A stretch of DNA of 64,000 bases from Actinomycetaceae bacterium (lineage in GTDB: Bacteria; Actinomycetota; Actinomycetes; Actinomycetales; Actinomycetaceae), in NCBI GenBank assembly GCA_030537615.1, contig JAUNVP010000010.1, forward strand, positions 41,993 to 105,992, read 5' to 3'. Numbering within the stretch: the first letter of the stretch is position 1; each line of letters opens with the position of its first letter. Position numbers and translations under genes: made by a program. The notes under the pieces were generated by a model. That model did no database searches, was not told where the DNA came from, and saw only the letters and a list, made by a program, of their open reading frames with translations. Of the stretch, positions 36,265-44,237 are shown piece by piece.

Positions 36265-36315
36265 CGGCAACTGAGTGGTCTAGCAGTTTCTGGACACAAC
36301 TCACACCGTGGTCGT

Positions 36316-36345
36316 TTGGAACCTCAACCGGGTTTTAGCTACAGT
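36316..36345 (+). promoter_or_regulatory. candidate tRNA-Thr promoter
   Basis: TTGGAA (36316-36321), 18-nt spacer, TACAGT (36340-36345), 25 bp before the tRNA. Confidence 0.45.
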
Positions 36346-36370
36346 TAGACGCGTGCCTACTTGGCGCGAC

Positions 36371-36443
36371 GCCACCTTAGCTCAGTCGGCAGAGCGATTC
36401 ACTCGTAATGAATAGGTCGAGGGTTCGATTCCCTCAGGTGGCT
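36371..36443 (+). tRNA. tRNA-Thr(CGT)
   Basis: 73 nt. Acceptor GCCACCT / AGGTGGC, anticodon stem ATTCA/TGAAT with loop CTCGTAA, anticodon CGT, T arm GAGGG-TTCGATT-CCCTC, discriminator T. CCA not encoded. Confidence 0.96.
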
Positions 36444-36497
36444 CCGACAACCGTCATTACCCAAGAGTGCAGCTAACCTGCGCCTTGTCACCATAGG

Positions 36498-37139
36498 CTA
36501 GTGGAACGGAAACGCGACGAGTTGCCTCCTGTTCCAGTTACCGTATGCACAGTGCGTTGGCGTGTTATCACGATTCTTGAATGCGAATGCGGATTTGTCG
36601 TACTTGCGGATCAGACGTTCGATCGTCTCGCTCGGCTCCTTTTTCCATGTGAACTCAGATTTATTCATCGATCCACCCCACATGGGAATAATGACGTCAG
36701 CCCACTCTATCGCCCACCGACAGACTTCGAGGTTGAGGTCGCATAACTCGGCATTGTGGGTCATGCTATTCCACGCATTCCCCACATCTTTCGACCGGGA
36801 ATTGATGATAGGGACGAGGTTGACGATACACAGGCGCTGGTATTCCCCAACGAGGTCGAATTTGGGAGTGTCGAGCAGTTCGAGAATCGCCTCAATGGTG
36901 GGGTCCCCGCCGTGGGGCCTCGTAGCAAAAGCGGTGGCACTCGACGGATTCATCCCAATGAATAAAACCCTTTGACCCGTTCTATTCGGTTCGTGACCGG
37001 TGCGGAGAAACCACCGGGGTCCTCCTCTGGTGGGTGTTTGAGGATAGACGTGCACGGCCTCATCACGCCAAGCGGCGAGAACGGTATCACGAGTATCTCG
37101 CCACAGGTCTATTTCATCGCTGAAATCAAATTGCCTCAT
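36498..37139 (-). CDS. DUF1643 family protein
   Basis: 213 residues. The family signature RVLFIGMNPSSATAF followed by GGDPTIEAI, then LCIVNLVPI and IIPMWGG, matches DUF1643, a cytoplasmic family of unknown activity often found beside mobile or defence genes. No Shine-Dalgarno; TACAAT (37147-37152 on the minus strand) lies 7 nt before ATG, suggesting a leaderless transcript. Divergent from the LacI gene. Confidence 0.82.
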   Translation of the reverse strand: MRQFDFSDEIDLWRDTRDTVLAAWRDEAVHVYPQTPTRGGPRWFLRTGHEPNRTGQRVLFIGMNPSSATAFATRPHGGDPTIEAILELLDTPKFDLVGEYQRLCIVNLVPIINSRSKDVGNAWNSMTHNAELCDLNLEVCRWAIEWADVIIPMWGGSMNKSEFTWKKEPSETIERLIRKYDKSAFAFKNRDNTPTHCAYGNWNRRQLVAFPFH

Positions 37140-37341
37140 GCCGGCGATTGTATCGGTGGACAGGGGGTGCGCACCGAACGACCGCGGCTGCCAGACGTAT
37201 CATGCAGATGTGGCAACACGGTGTGAACAAACGAGCTGAAAGGGAGATAATGACAGGTCGTTTGATTTGGCGCGTGGCCTCTGCGTCGATACGAGCCTCC
37301 CACCGAAAATACCTGTCTATGGTTAAATTTGGATCGGTATT

Positions 37342-37417
37342 GAAACCGCGCTGAGGTTTCTGTTGGAAGATAACAAGTGAGTTATCCTGGTTGAAACGCG
37401 CGGTAATGCGCGCATTA
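37342..37417. promoter_or_regulatory. three inverted repeats before lacI-type gene
   Basis: GAAACC-7-GGTTTC (37342-37360), GATAAC-6-GTTATC (37369-37386) and the perfect 14-bp palindrome TAATGCGCGCATTA (37404-37417), the last just before the AGGAGG site. TTGAAAC followed by GCGC also occurs twice (37340, 37391). Candidate autoregulatory or regulator-binding sites. Confidence 0.45.
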
Positions 37418-37433
37418 TAGGAGGGCGGAGGCT

Positions 37434-38471
37434 TTGGCGATACGGAGCAAAGGGGCGCCGAAACGGGTGGTCATGGCTGACGTCGCTCGCCTCGCCGGTG
37501 TGTCTGCACAAACGGTCTCGCGTGTGCTGTCAGGCAAGGGCCCGGTGCGCGAAAGTACCCGACAACGGGTTCTGGCGGCGGTCGAACAGTTACGTTACAG
37601 TCCCGATCCTGCCGCTCAAATGTTAGCTTCGGGGCAGTCGCGCGTGATCGGCGTCCTCATGGCCGGACATATGTCATACGGTCGAATGAGGTCGTACACA
37701 GCTTTTGAACGGGTTCAACGTCTGCGGCGTCATTTCGTCGTGTCCGCGACAGCCAATCCCCAAGATGCAAATGACGTGCTCCAAGCGCTCGATTATTTGC
37801 AGGGGTTAAACGTCCGCGCCATTGTCGTCATGGGACAAAGAACAGAAGTTGTTTATGCGCTCTTGTCGCACCTCAATCAACCGACCGTTGTTGCCATCAA
37901 TGCGGAGATTCCGTCCGCTCCTGTATCGCGCGTTGAGGTAGACCAATCAATTGGGATGATCGGTCTGCTCGACCACCTGCGAGAGCGAGGATGCCGCAAT
38001 ATTGTGCAAGTTATGCCCGATAATGAGGATGTCGATGCGATTGTTCGTCGGCGTCTATACACGACCTATTGCGAAGAAAACGATCTGCCGGTACGAGTGA
38101 TACCCGTTGCAAACTGGGGGTGTGCGGATGGAGAAGCTGCGGGCGAAGTCTTAGCTTCCGCTCCGCATTTCGATGCGGTGATGGCTGGCAACGATAACAT
38201 TGCGATCGGTATTGCCAGTGTCCTGGGCAATCGCCGTAACCTGATTGCGGGCAGAGACTATGCTCTCACTGGCTTCGATGACATCGAAGTTGCCGCCTAC
38301 CAGAGGCCGGGGCTGACAACAGTCCACCAGGACTACGGTGAGTTGGCGGATGCGATTTCTGATGAAATTGAACATCTGCTAACAACTGGCGAAAACCGAC
38401 TCATGACTTTGCATACTCATGTCGTTGTCCGCGGTTCAACAAGCGAGTTCACACCGAAAGCTCACGCATAG
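37434..38471 (+). CDS. LacI-family transcription regulator
   Basis: 345 residues from TTG 37434, with AGGAGG 9 nt upstream; ATG 37473 would cut into the HTH. N-terminal HTH MADVARLAGVSAQTVSRVLSGKGPVRESTR with the hinge PAAQMLASGQ, then a periplasmic-binding-protein-like sensor domain (VIGVLMAG, AVMAGNDNIAIGIA, LTGFDDIEVAAYQRPGLTTVHQD). It most likely controls the fucose genes that follow. The operator-like TGAGAGCGCTAACA lies before fucI. Confidence 0.93.
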   Translation: MAIRSKGAPKRVVMADVARLAGVSAQTVSRVLSGKGPVRESTRQRVLAAVEQLRYSPDPAAQMLASGQSRVIGVLMAGHMSYGRMRSYTAFERVQRLRRHFVVSATANPQDANDVLQALDYLQGLNVRAIVVMGQRTEVVYALLSHLNQPTVVAINAEIPSAPVSRVEVDQSIGMIGLLDHLRERGCRNIVQVMPDNEDVDAIVRRRLYTTYCEENDLPVRVIPVANWGCADGEAAGEVLASAPHFDAVMAGNDNIAIGIASVLGNRRNLIAGRDYALTGFDDIEVAAYQRPGLTTVHQDYGELADAISDEIEHLLTTGENRLMTLHTHVVVRGSTSEFTPKAHA

Positions 38472-38548
38472 CTCGAGTGAAACTCCAGGTATCCGGTAGT
38501 CTGCATCTTCTTCACAATCGTCAACCAGTGGCTGTTGCATCTCCCATG

Positions 38549-38562
38549 TGAGAGCGCTAACA
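38549..38562. promoter_or_regulatory. LacI-type operator before fucI
   Basis: TGAGAGC-GCTAACA, an imperfect palindrome with the central GCGC (CG step) typical of LacI-family operators, 73 bp before the fucI start and upstream of AT-rich TAAATAT that could be the -10. Confidence 0.5.
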
Positions 38563-38634
38563 TTCAAGTAGTCGACGCCAATTAGGCTAAATATCAAAGC
38601 TGAATACGGCAATGAAGCCAGAAAGAAGTAACTG

Positions 38635-40407
38635 ATGTCAGCGCAACCAGTAATCGCAATTCGCCCTCTTATCGATGGTCGTCGGCAGGGGGTGCGAGAG
38701 TCACTCGAAGATCAAACTATGGCGATGGCTCGCCGCGCCGCCGACCTCATCACGACTAACCTGCGGTATGCGGATGGCGAACCTGTGAAATGCGTTGTCG
38801 CTGAACGCACGATAGGGCGCGCAGGTGAAGCGGAAATCGTCCGGAAGCAGTTTGCTCCCTACGATGTGTGCGGCGAACTGTCCGTTACGCCGTGCTGGGA
38901 TTACGTCACAGAGGTTCTTGATTTTGACCCGACGATTCAGCATGCACTCTGGGGGCTCAACGGTACGGAACGGCCCGGTGCGGTTACTTTAGCGGCCGCG
39001 ATGTCAGCTTACGGACAGTTCGGGGTATCGGCTTTTGGCATCTATGGTCACCACGTACAGGATGCCGACAATGAGGAAATACCTGAGGAAGTTGCTGAAC
39101 GAATCCTGCGTTTTGCACGCGCGGCAATTGCGGTGGGCTCTCTTCGACACTCAAATTATTTGCAGATTGGTTCGCAGTGCATGGGCATCGCGGGCTCGAT
39201 GATTGATCGTCAGTTCTTCCGCGACTACCTCGGTATGGGAGTCGAATCGGTTGACATGATTGAAGTGGACCGTCGAATAACCCAGGAGATTTACGACAAA
39301 GACGAATATGAAAGAGCTAGGAAATGGGTCGATGAGGCTCTGAACGAGGGCGACGACATCGTCAACGATGAAAAAGACTATCTCTCCGACGAGGAACGCG
39401 TAGCGCAGTGGGACTATGTGACGAAAATGGTTCTTATCGGACGCGATCTAATGATCGGCAATCCCAAATTGGCGGACGTTGGTTTCGCCGAGGAGGCTGC
39501 AGGCCATAACGCCATTGTCGGCGGTTTTCAAGGGCAGCGCCAATGGACAGATTACAAGCCAAATGCCGATCTGCTCGAGACGCTCCTCAACACAACCTTT
39601 GATTGGAATGGTCCGCGCCAGCCTCTAACTTTCGCGACGGAAAACGATGCTCTCAACGGAGTATCAATGTTGTTCAACCATCTGCTGACCAATCGAGCGC
39701 AAATGTTCTCCGACGTACGCACGTACTGGTCGCCGCAGGCGGTCAAGCGAGTGACAGGACATCAGCTCACCGGGTACGGCGAAGGAGGATTCCTGGACTT
39801 GCGGAACTCGGGCGCAACTACCCTTGATGCTGCTGGTGCGATGACCGATGACCAGGGAAATCCGTGCATGAAAGAGTGGTGGAATGTCACCGACAAAGAC
39901 ATTGAAGCAACGCTCAAAGCCAGTTCTTTCCATCCGGCTAACAAGGGCTATTTCCGCGGCGGTGGTTTCTCAACGCACTTCGTCACCAAGGGAGACATGC
40001 CGATGACGATGGTGCGCATCAATCTGGTGGCGCGCTCCATGCCGGTATTGCAGCTTGTCGAAGGGTGGAGTATCGAGATTCCAGATGAGGCGCGACAAAT
40101 CATTGAGGATCGGACTGATCCCGCGTGGCCGACAACATTCTTCGCTCCGCGTTTAACCGGAGAAGGAGCTTTCACGTCGTGCTATGACGTGATGGACAAA
40201 TGGGGAGCAAATCACGGAGCGATAGGGTACGGACACTTTGGTGCCGACCTACTAACGCTAGCGGCGATGCTCCGTATTCCAGTGATGATGCATAACGTTG
40301 AATCATCCGATGTCTTTCGCCCACGGAACTGGTCATTATTCGGCACGCTCGAACCAGAAAGCGCGGATTACCGTGCATGCCAGGCATACGGCCCATTCTT
40401 CCGGTAA
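38635..40407 (+). CDS. fucI: L-fucose isomerase
   Basis: 590 residues, full length. Converts L-fucose to L-fuculose (also D-arabinose to D-ribulose) with Mn. Seen: CWDYVTEVLDFDP, GLNGTERPGAVTLAAAM, SQCMGIAGSMID, the VGGFQGQRQWTDY segment, TFATENDALNG, and HGAIGYGHFGADLLTLAAML towards the C-terminal metal His. First gene of a fucI-fucK-fucU run; AAAGAAG precedes ATG. Confidence 0.97.
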   Translation: MSAQPVIAIRPLIDGRRQGVRESLEDQTMAMARRAADLITTNLRYADGEPVKCVVAERTIGRAGEAEIVRKQFAPYDVCGELSVTPCWDYVTEVLDFDPTIQHALWGLNGTERPGAVTLAAAMSAYGQFGVSAFGIYGHHVQDADNEEIPEEVAERILRFARAAIAVGSLRHSNYLQIGSQCMGIAGSMIDRQFFRDYLGMGVESVDMIEVDRRITQEIYDKDEYERARKWVDEALNEGDDIVNDEKDYLSDEERVAQWDYVTKMVLIGRDLMIGNPKLADVGFAEEAAGHNAIVGGFQGQRQWTDYKPNADLLETLLNTTFDWNGPRQPLTFATENDALNGVSMLFNHLLTNRAQMFSDVRTYWSPQAVKRVTGHQLTGYGEGGFLDLRNSGATTLDAAGAMTDDQGNPCMKEWWNVTDKDIEATLKASSFHPANKGYFRGGGFSTHFVTKGDMPMTMVRINLVARSMPVLQLVEGWSIEIPDEARQIIEDRTDPAWPTTFFAPRLTGEGAFTSCYDVMDKWGANHGAIGYGHFGADLLTLAAMLRIPVMMHNVESSDVFRPRNWSLFGTLEPESADYRACQAYGPFFR

Positions 40408-40410
40408 GCC

Positions 40411-41805
40411 ATGATGCGTAGCGTCCTCGCAATCGATATGGGATCCTCGTCGATCCGCGGATACTTAGGGATCCGGCAAAACGGGCAGATGAGACTGACG
40501 GAAGTTCACCGCGCATCGCACCAGGCGCATGTCACATCGGACGGGTCGGTGACATGGGACCTCAACCATCTGATTGCCGAGGCCGTGCGTGCGTGTGAAG
40601 CAACTACTCGACACCTCGGCAAAGCCCCAGATTCTGTCGCTATTGACGGGTGGGGTGTCGACTACGCTTATGTTGATGCAGGAGGCGCGGTTGTTGGTCC
40701 CGTGTATGCGTACAGGGACCGGCGCGGCACCCTTGGTCGGCAAATCCTTCGGCAAACAATCGAAGAGAACACGCAGTTCTCTCTTACGGGAGTGGCGCCA
40801 CAGGACATCAACACGTGTTATCGCCTCGCGCATATGTCGACACAAGCGAATGAACTGCCCGGTGACACGGTGATGTTCCTTCAAGATATTGTCGCTCGCG
40901 CCATCCTGACTGCCGATATCACCGGGTGGGAACGAGGAGATGATCCAGGCCCTTGGGCGTCCAGAGGTGTGGCTTCGACGTCCTCACTCGTGGGGATCGA
41001 CCACGGCGGGTGGGTGACTGAGATTGCCGATGCTGTCAAGGCGACGAACCATCTTCCTGCGCTGGCAGACGAGCTGACCGTCATCGGTCACCGCGGACAC
41101 ACAGCAGTTGTCCGAGCAGGGTCTCATGACACTGCGTGCGCCGTATATTCTCTCGACATGCAGCCTCAAGACGTTTTCGTATCCTGTGGATCGTGGGCGA
41201 TCGTTGGAGCCGTAGCGCCCCCCGTTATTGATCCAGCGGTGACAAACGAGGCCACCACTGATGGCGCTAATCGCGTTCAGGTCAATCTCACGGGAATGTG
41301 GCTGGCTCAAGAATGCCGCAGGGCGTGGGAAGCAGAGGGGCACGATGTCAGTTTTTCTCGGCTGGATGCTCTTGCGCGGCAGGCGGCTTCACCCGGCTTC
41401 ACATTTGACCCCTCACATCCATCGCTCAGCCAACCGGGAGACATGCCGCGTCGAATCAACGATTTGCTCGAGGCGAATGGTGAGGATCGGATCGAGGACA
41501 TTGGGCAAATACTCCGTCTGATCAACGAGTCTGTAGCTCGTTCGATCGGTCAAGCAGTTGCGACTATCCGCCGATTAACTGGTGCGGATGGAGAAGTGCA
41601 TTTGATGGGAGGAGGAACCCAGGATCCGCTTCTTGTCGATCTGCTCGCGCAAGAGCTCGGAAAGGTCCGTGTGGCCGCGAACGAGGCCTCTGCATTGGGA
41701 AACCTGCTGGCACAACTCCATGTGCTTGGGGTGCAGAAAGATGAGACTGATGCGTGGTTATGCTCGGCTGGAATAGGGAAAACCATTACGCCGACAAGTG
41801 AGTGA
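40411..41805 (+). CDS. fucK: L-fuculokinase / rhamnulokinase-type FGGY kinase
   Basis: 464 residues. FGGY kinase: LAIDMGSSSIRGYLG, VTWDLNHLIAEAV, AIDGWGVDYAYVDAGG, YAYRDRRG, AVRAGSHDTACAVYS-type (VVRAGSHDTACAVY), FVSCGSWAIVG, and HLMGGGTQDPLLVDLLAQELG. The sequence character is that of the rhamnulokinase/fuculokinase branch; position after fucI and before fucU makes L-fuculose the probable substrate. Starts 3 nt after the fucI stop. Confidence 0.9.
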   Translation: MMRSVLAIDMGSSSIRGYLGIRQNGQMRLTEVHRASHQAHVTSDGSVTWDLNHLIAEAVRACEATTRHLGKAPDSVAIDGWGVDYAYVDAGGAVVGPVYAYRDRRGTLGRQILRQTIEENTQFSLTGVAPQDINTCYRLAHMSTQANELPGDTVMFLQDIVARAILTADITGWERGDDPGPWASRGVASTSSLVGIDHGGWVTEIADAVKATNHLPALADELTVIGHRGHTAVVRAGSHDTACAVYSLDMQPQDVFVSCGSWAIVGAVAPPVIDPAVTNEATTDGANRVQVNLTGMWLAQECRRAWEAEGHDVSFSRLDALARQAASPGFTFDPSHPSLSQPGDMPRRINDLLEANGEDRIEDIGQILRLINESVARSIGQAVATIRRLTGADGEVHLMGGGTQDPLLVDLLAQELGKVRVAANEASALGNLLAQLHVLGVQKDETDAWLCSAGIGKTITPTSE

Positions 41806-41814
41806 GGAGAGCCG

Positions 41815-42246
41815 TTGCTTAAGAAGATTCCGACATGTTTGAGTCCCGAACTAGTTCACACCATGATGACTATGGGGCACGGAGACGAAATTGTTATTGC
41901 CGATGGCAATTTTCCTGGCGACACCAATAACGATCATGTCGTTCGGGCTGATGGACTGGGTGTTCCCGAGCTTTTGAGTGCGATCCTCGAACTGTTTCCC
42001 CTCGATCGATACAGTGACTGGCAGATTGGGTTGATGGAAACCGTCGACGGCGATCCCACCCCACCGATCTGGGTTGAGTACGAGCAGATCCTTAGGCAAG
42101 CCGAGGGCGAATACACCACCAAGTATTTCGAGCGATTCGATTTCTACGCGCAAGCCCAAAAGGCCTTCGCTGTCGTCCTTACAGGTGAAACAGCGCTTTA
42201 CGGCAACATCATCCTCAAGAAAGGAGTCGTTGTCGGCGATAACTGA
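41815..42246 (+). CDS. fucU: L-fucose mutarotase
   Basis: 143 residues from TTG 41815 with GAGGAG in front. RbsD/FucU family: LKKIPTCLSPELVHTMMTMGHGDEIVIADGNFP, with the catalytic His in MGHGDE, and YGNIILKKGVV at the end. Interconverts fucose anomers so that the isomerase receives its preferred form. Last gene of the run. No fuculose-phosphate aldolase (fucA) or fucose permease follows; repeats begin directly after it. Confidence 0.95.
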   Translation: MLKKIPTCLSPELVHTMMTMGHGDEIVIADGNFPGDTNNDHVVRADGLGVPELLSAILELFPLDRYSDWQIGLMETVDGDPTPPIWVEYEQILRQAEGEYTTKYFERFDFYAQAQKAFAVVLTGETALYGNIILKKGVVVGDN

Positions 42247-42361
42247 GAAAGCGAGCCGCGCGGTGGGGGCCGCATCGAGAGCCGCATGTAGCTCCGGCGA
42301 CGTGTCCGAGTTGATGAGTGGTGTGGCTCGGGTGGGTGCGTGCTTTGGTTGGGATGCAGGC

Positions 42362-42493
42362 GAACTGTCGGATTCGGTGTTGCCAGTTCATGGTGCACTT
42401 CTACAAATGTCGATTCAGACACTTGGTTGCTTATTCGGGTGGTTTTCGCGTCGATTCCGACAGCTGTTGCAGATGAAGTGTTGGAATCGGTGA
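42362..42493 (+). repeat. dispersed three-box repeat (family A)
   Basis: Stray box GAACTGTCGGATTCGGTG (42363), then a core unit at 42408-42493: TGTCGATTCAGACACTT, GCGTCGATTCCGACAGCT, GAAGTGTTGGAATCGGTG. The variable site is CA in the first box and TG in the last, unlike other copies. Confidence 0.75.
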
Positions 42494-42539
42494 GTGGGAG
42501 GGCGTGTTGCTGGGGGTCGGTGGGTGGAGCGCCACTCGG

Positions 42540-42679
42540 GAGAGCCTACGCTCGCAAGGCAGAGCCGTGAAGGGGTGCGTAGCCTCTGCCTAAAGGTGTT
42601 TTCAGGGGTTGTAGGCTCTGCCTAGTAAATCTACCTGCTGTTAGAGAGAGCCTACGTTCGATACAGAGAGCCTACAATC
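42540..42679. repeat. family B inverted repeats (GTAGGCTCT)
   Basis: Units AGAGCCTACGCTCG (42541), GTAGCCTCTGCCTA (42579), GTAGGCTCTGCCTAG (42611), TTAGAGAGAGCCTACG (42641) and ACAGAGAGCCTACAATCG (42663). GTAGGCTCT and AGAGCCTAC are exact reverse complements, so each pair can fold. A second copy of the core lies at 63848-63914. Confidence 0.75.
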
Positions 42680-42740
42680 GCGCTTTTTGTTGAATCAGAC
42701 ATGTGGTTCTCATGCTGCTAGGCGCCGGCATACCCGTTTC

Positions 42741-42825
42741 TATCGAATCCGACACTTGCTTGCGAATTTCGGTGGTTTTTGCGTCGATTCTGACGCCTAT
42801 TGCCAACGAAGTGTCTGATTCGAAG
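42741..42825 (+). repeat. dispersed three-box repeat (family A) with compensatory change
   Basis: Boxes TATCGAATCCGACACTT, GCGTCGATTCTGACGCC and GAAGTGTCTGATTCGAAG. The first box has GAATC where others have GATTC, and the last box has the matching GATTC where others have GAATC, so pairing of the ends is kept. Confidence 0.85.
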
Positions 42826-42843
42826 AGGGCGTGTCTGTGCAGT

Positions 42844-42998
42844 CACCGATTCTGACGTTACACCCGCTACAAGTGTCTGAATTGATGCCCGACGATGAGG
42901 CACGCTCGCGCATATGTCGATTCCGACAGTTCGTCTGTTGTGAGTGTCTGAATCGACGATTTTCCGGGTCTTTTTCGTCGTGAGGTGTCTGAATCGAT
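42844..42998 (+). repeat. two short family A units plus a stray box
   Basis: Two-box units lacking the middle box: CACCGATTCTGACGTT with AAGTGTCTGAATTGATG (42844-42887), and TGTCGATTCCGACAGTTC with GAGTGTCTGAATCGACG (42915-42958). A lone end box GAGGTGTCTGAATCGATA follows near 42981-42998. The second unit folds as a hairpin of about 43 nt. Confidence 0.75.
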
Positions 42999-43082
42999 AA
43001 GGGAACGGAAGGCGGAGTTGGAGAGGTTGGGACAGAGCGGGGAGACGAGGGCGGGAAGTGGCGGCGAGTGCGTGGAAGGAGG

Positions 43083-43111
43083 TTGCCCCTCCCTCAAAAC
43101 TGTATTACTGT
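43083..43111 (+). promoter_or_regulatory. promoter of GntR/ABC operon
   Basis: TTGCCC (43083-43088), 17-nt spacer, TACTGT (43106-43111). The -10 is inside the palindrome 43105-43124. Confidence 0.55.
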
Positions 43112-43124
43112 AGTAGTACAGTAA
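43105..43124. promoter_or_regulatory. GntR operator palindrome
   Basis: TTACTGTA-GTAG-TACAGTAA, a perfect 8+8 inverted repeat over the -10, 13 bp before the GntR start. Fits autorepression by the YtrA-type regulator encoded next. Confidence 0.75.
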
Positions 43125-43137
43125 GAAAGGTGGTGCG

Positions 43138-43506
43138 ATGCAGTTCGATTCCAGTAAACCCATCTGGCAGCAGCTCATTGATGAGTTCACGCGCCGCATC
43201 GTTACCGGCGTGTGGCCCGCGGGAGCAAAGATTCCGAGCGTGCGCGAACTTGCCGCAGAAGTCGGAGTTAATCCGAATACGGTTCAAAAGTCGCTTGTTG
43301 AACTTGAGCGATTGGGGCTTGCTGAAAGTGAACGAACTGCCGGACGCTACGTAACAGACGATCAAAAACGAATTGATGAAGCGCGCAATGCTGCAGCTCG
43401 CACATTCGCCCTCGAATACACGACAAAAGCGCAAGGCTTAGGGCTGTCTCACGCCCAAGCAGTACACCTCTTGCAGGCCTTATGGGCAGAAAGTGAGGAC
43501 CAATGA
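43138..43506 (+). CDS. GntR-family regulator, YtrA subfamily
   Basis: 122 residues, the short YtrA type. Winged HTH: SSKPIWQQLIDEFTRRIVTG, KIPSVRELAAEVGVNPNTVQ and LAESERTAGRYV, then a short helical dimer region. AGAAAGG precedes ATG. Overlaps the ABC ATPase start by 4 nt. YtrA regulators usually repress their own ABC operon and are released by cell-envelope stress or antibiotics. Confidence 0.93.
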   Translation: MQFDSSKPIWQQLIDEFTRRIVTGVWPAGAKIPSVRELAAEVGVNPNTVQKSLVELERLGLAESERTAGRYVTDDQKRIDEARNAAARTFALEYTTKAQGLGLSHAQAVHLLQALWAESEDQ

Positions 43507-44237
43507 ATCTCTATGATTCTCAAAGTTCACCTGAAACGGTGGTGCACGTACGTGGTCTGCATAAGAGCTATGGGGCTCGGCCAGCACTCGATGGTGTCGA
43601 TCTCGATCTTCGGGCCGGACGCATCGTTGGCCTGATGGGACAAAACGGGTGCGGCAAAACAACGCTGATGAAGGTGATGGCCGGCCTGCTATCCGACTAT
43701 CGCGGCACTGTGGAGATCTGCGGCTTAGCCCCGGGCGTTGAGACCAAAAGACTGCTTGCGTTTTTGCCGGATAAGTCGATGATCTCTCCCGAACTCACCG
43801 CGAGGGGTGCCGTCGATCTCTTCGCAGACTTCTTTGATGATTTCGATCGCGCTAAAGCGCTCGAAATGTTGAGGTTCTTCGATCTGGGGGAGAATCTGAA
43901 AGTCCGGCATATGTCCAAAGGGATGGCCGAAAAACTGCAGATCTCACTCGTCATGTCGCGAAATGTGCGGGTGTATTTGCTCGACGAACCGATTAGCGGC
44001 GTCGACCCGGCCGCCCGCTCAGTCATCCTCGACGGCGTGATCCGCGGATTCAACGAGGATTCCCTCATGGTTATTTCCACGCATCTCATTCAAGACATCG
44101 AGTCCGTCGTGGATGAGGCCGTATTTGTGAGCTGGGGGAAAATCGCCATGCATCGCGATGCCGACGAAATTCGGGAAGTCGATGGAAAGAGTATCGACGG
44201 TCTATTTAGGGAGATGTTCTCATGTTCGCCAAGATAA
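43503..44237 (+). CDS. ABC transporter ATPase (YtrB-like)
   Basis: 244 residues. Walker A GLMGQNGCGKTTLMKVMAG, signature as HMSKGMAEKLQ (the degenerate SKGM form of YtrB/BcrA-type exporters), Walker B VYLLDEPISGVDPAAR, H-loop VISTHLIQD. Second gene of the GntR operon; its end overlaps the permease start by 16 nt. Probably an envelope-stress exporter; substrate unknown. Confidence 0.93.
   Translation: MNLYDSQSSPETVVHVRGLHKSYGARPALDGVDLDLRAGRIVGLMGQNGCGKTTLMKVMAGLLSDYRGTVEICGLAPGVETKRLLAFLPDKSMISPELTARGAVDLFADFFDDFDRAKALEMLRFFDLGENLKVRHMSKGMAEKLQISLVMSRNVRVYLLDEPISGVDPAARSVILDGVIRGFNEDSLMVISTHLIQDIESVVDEAVFVSWGKIAMHRDADEIREVDGKSIDGLFREMFSCSPR

Larger units (their letters stand above)
42247..43137. 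other. 891-bp repeat cluster, no gene
   Basis: Filled by at least four family A units and one family B block, listed separately. A stray forward-type box TTGAATCAGACATG lies near 42690. No supported coding region. It separates the fucose genes from the GntR operon. Confidence 0.6.

Noticed and set aside
42247..43020. CRISPR array
   Set aside because: Repeats are in both orientations, imperfect and irregularly spaced, with no constant spacer length and no cas genes nearby.
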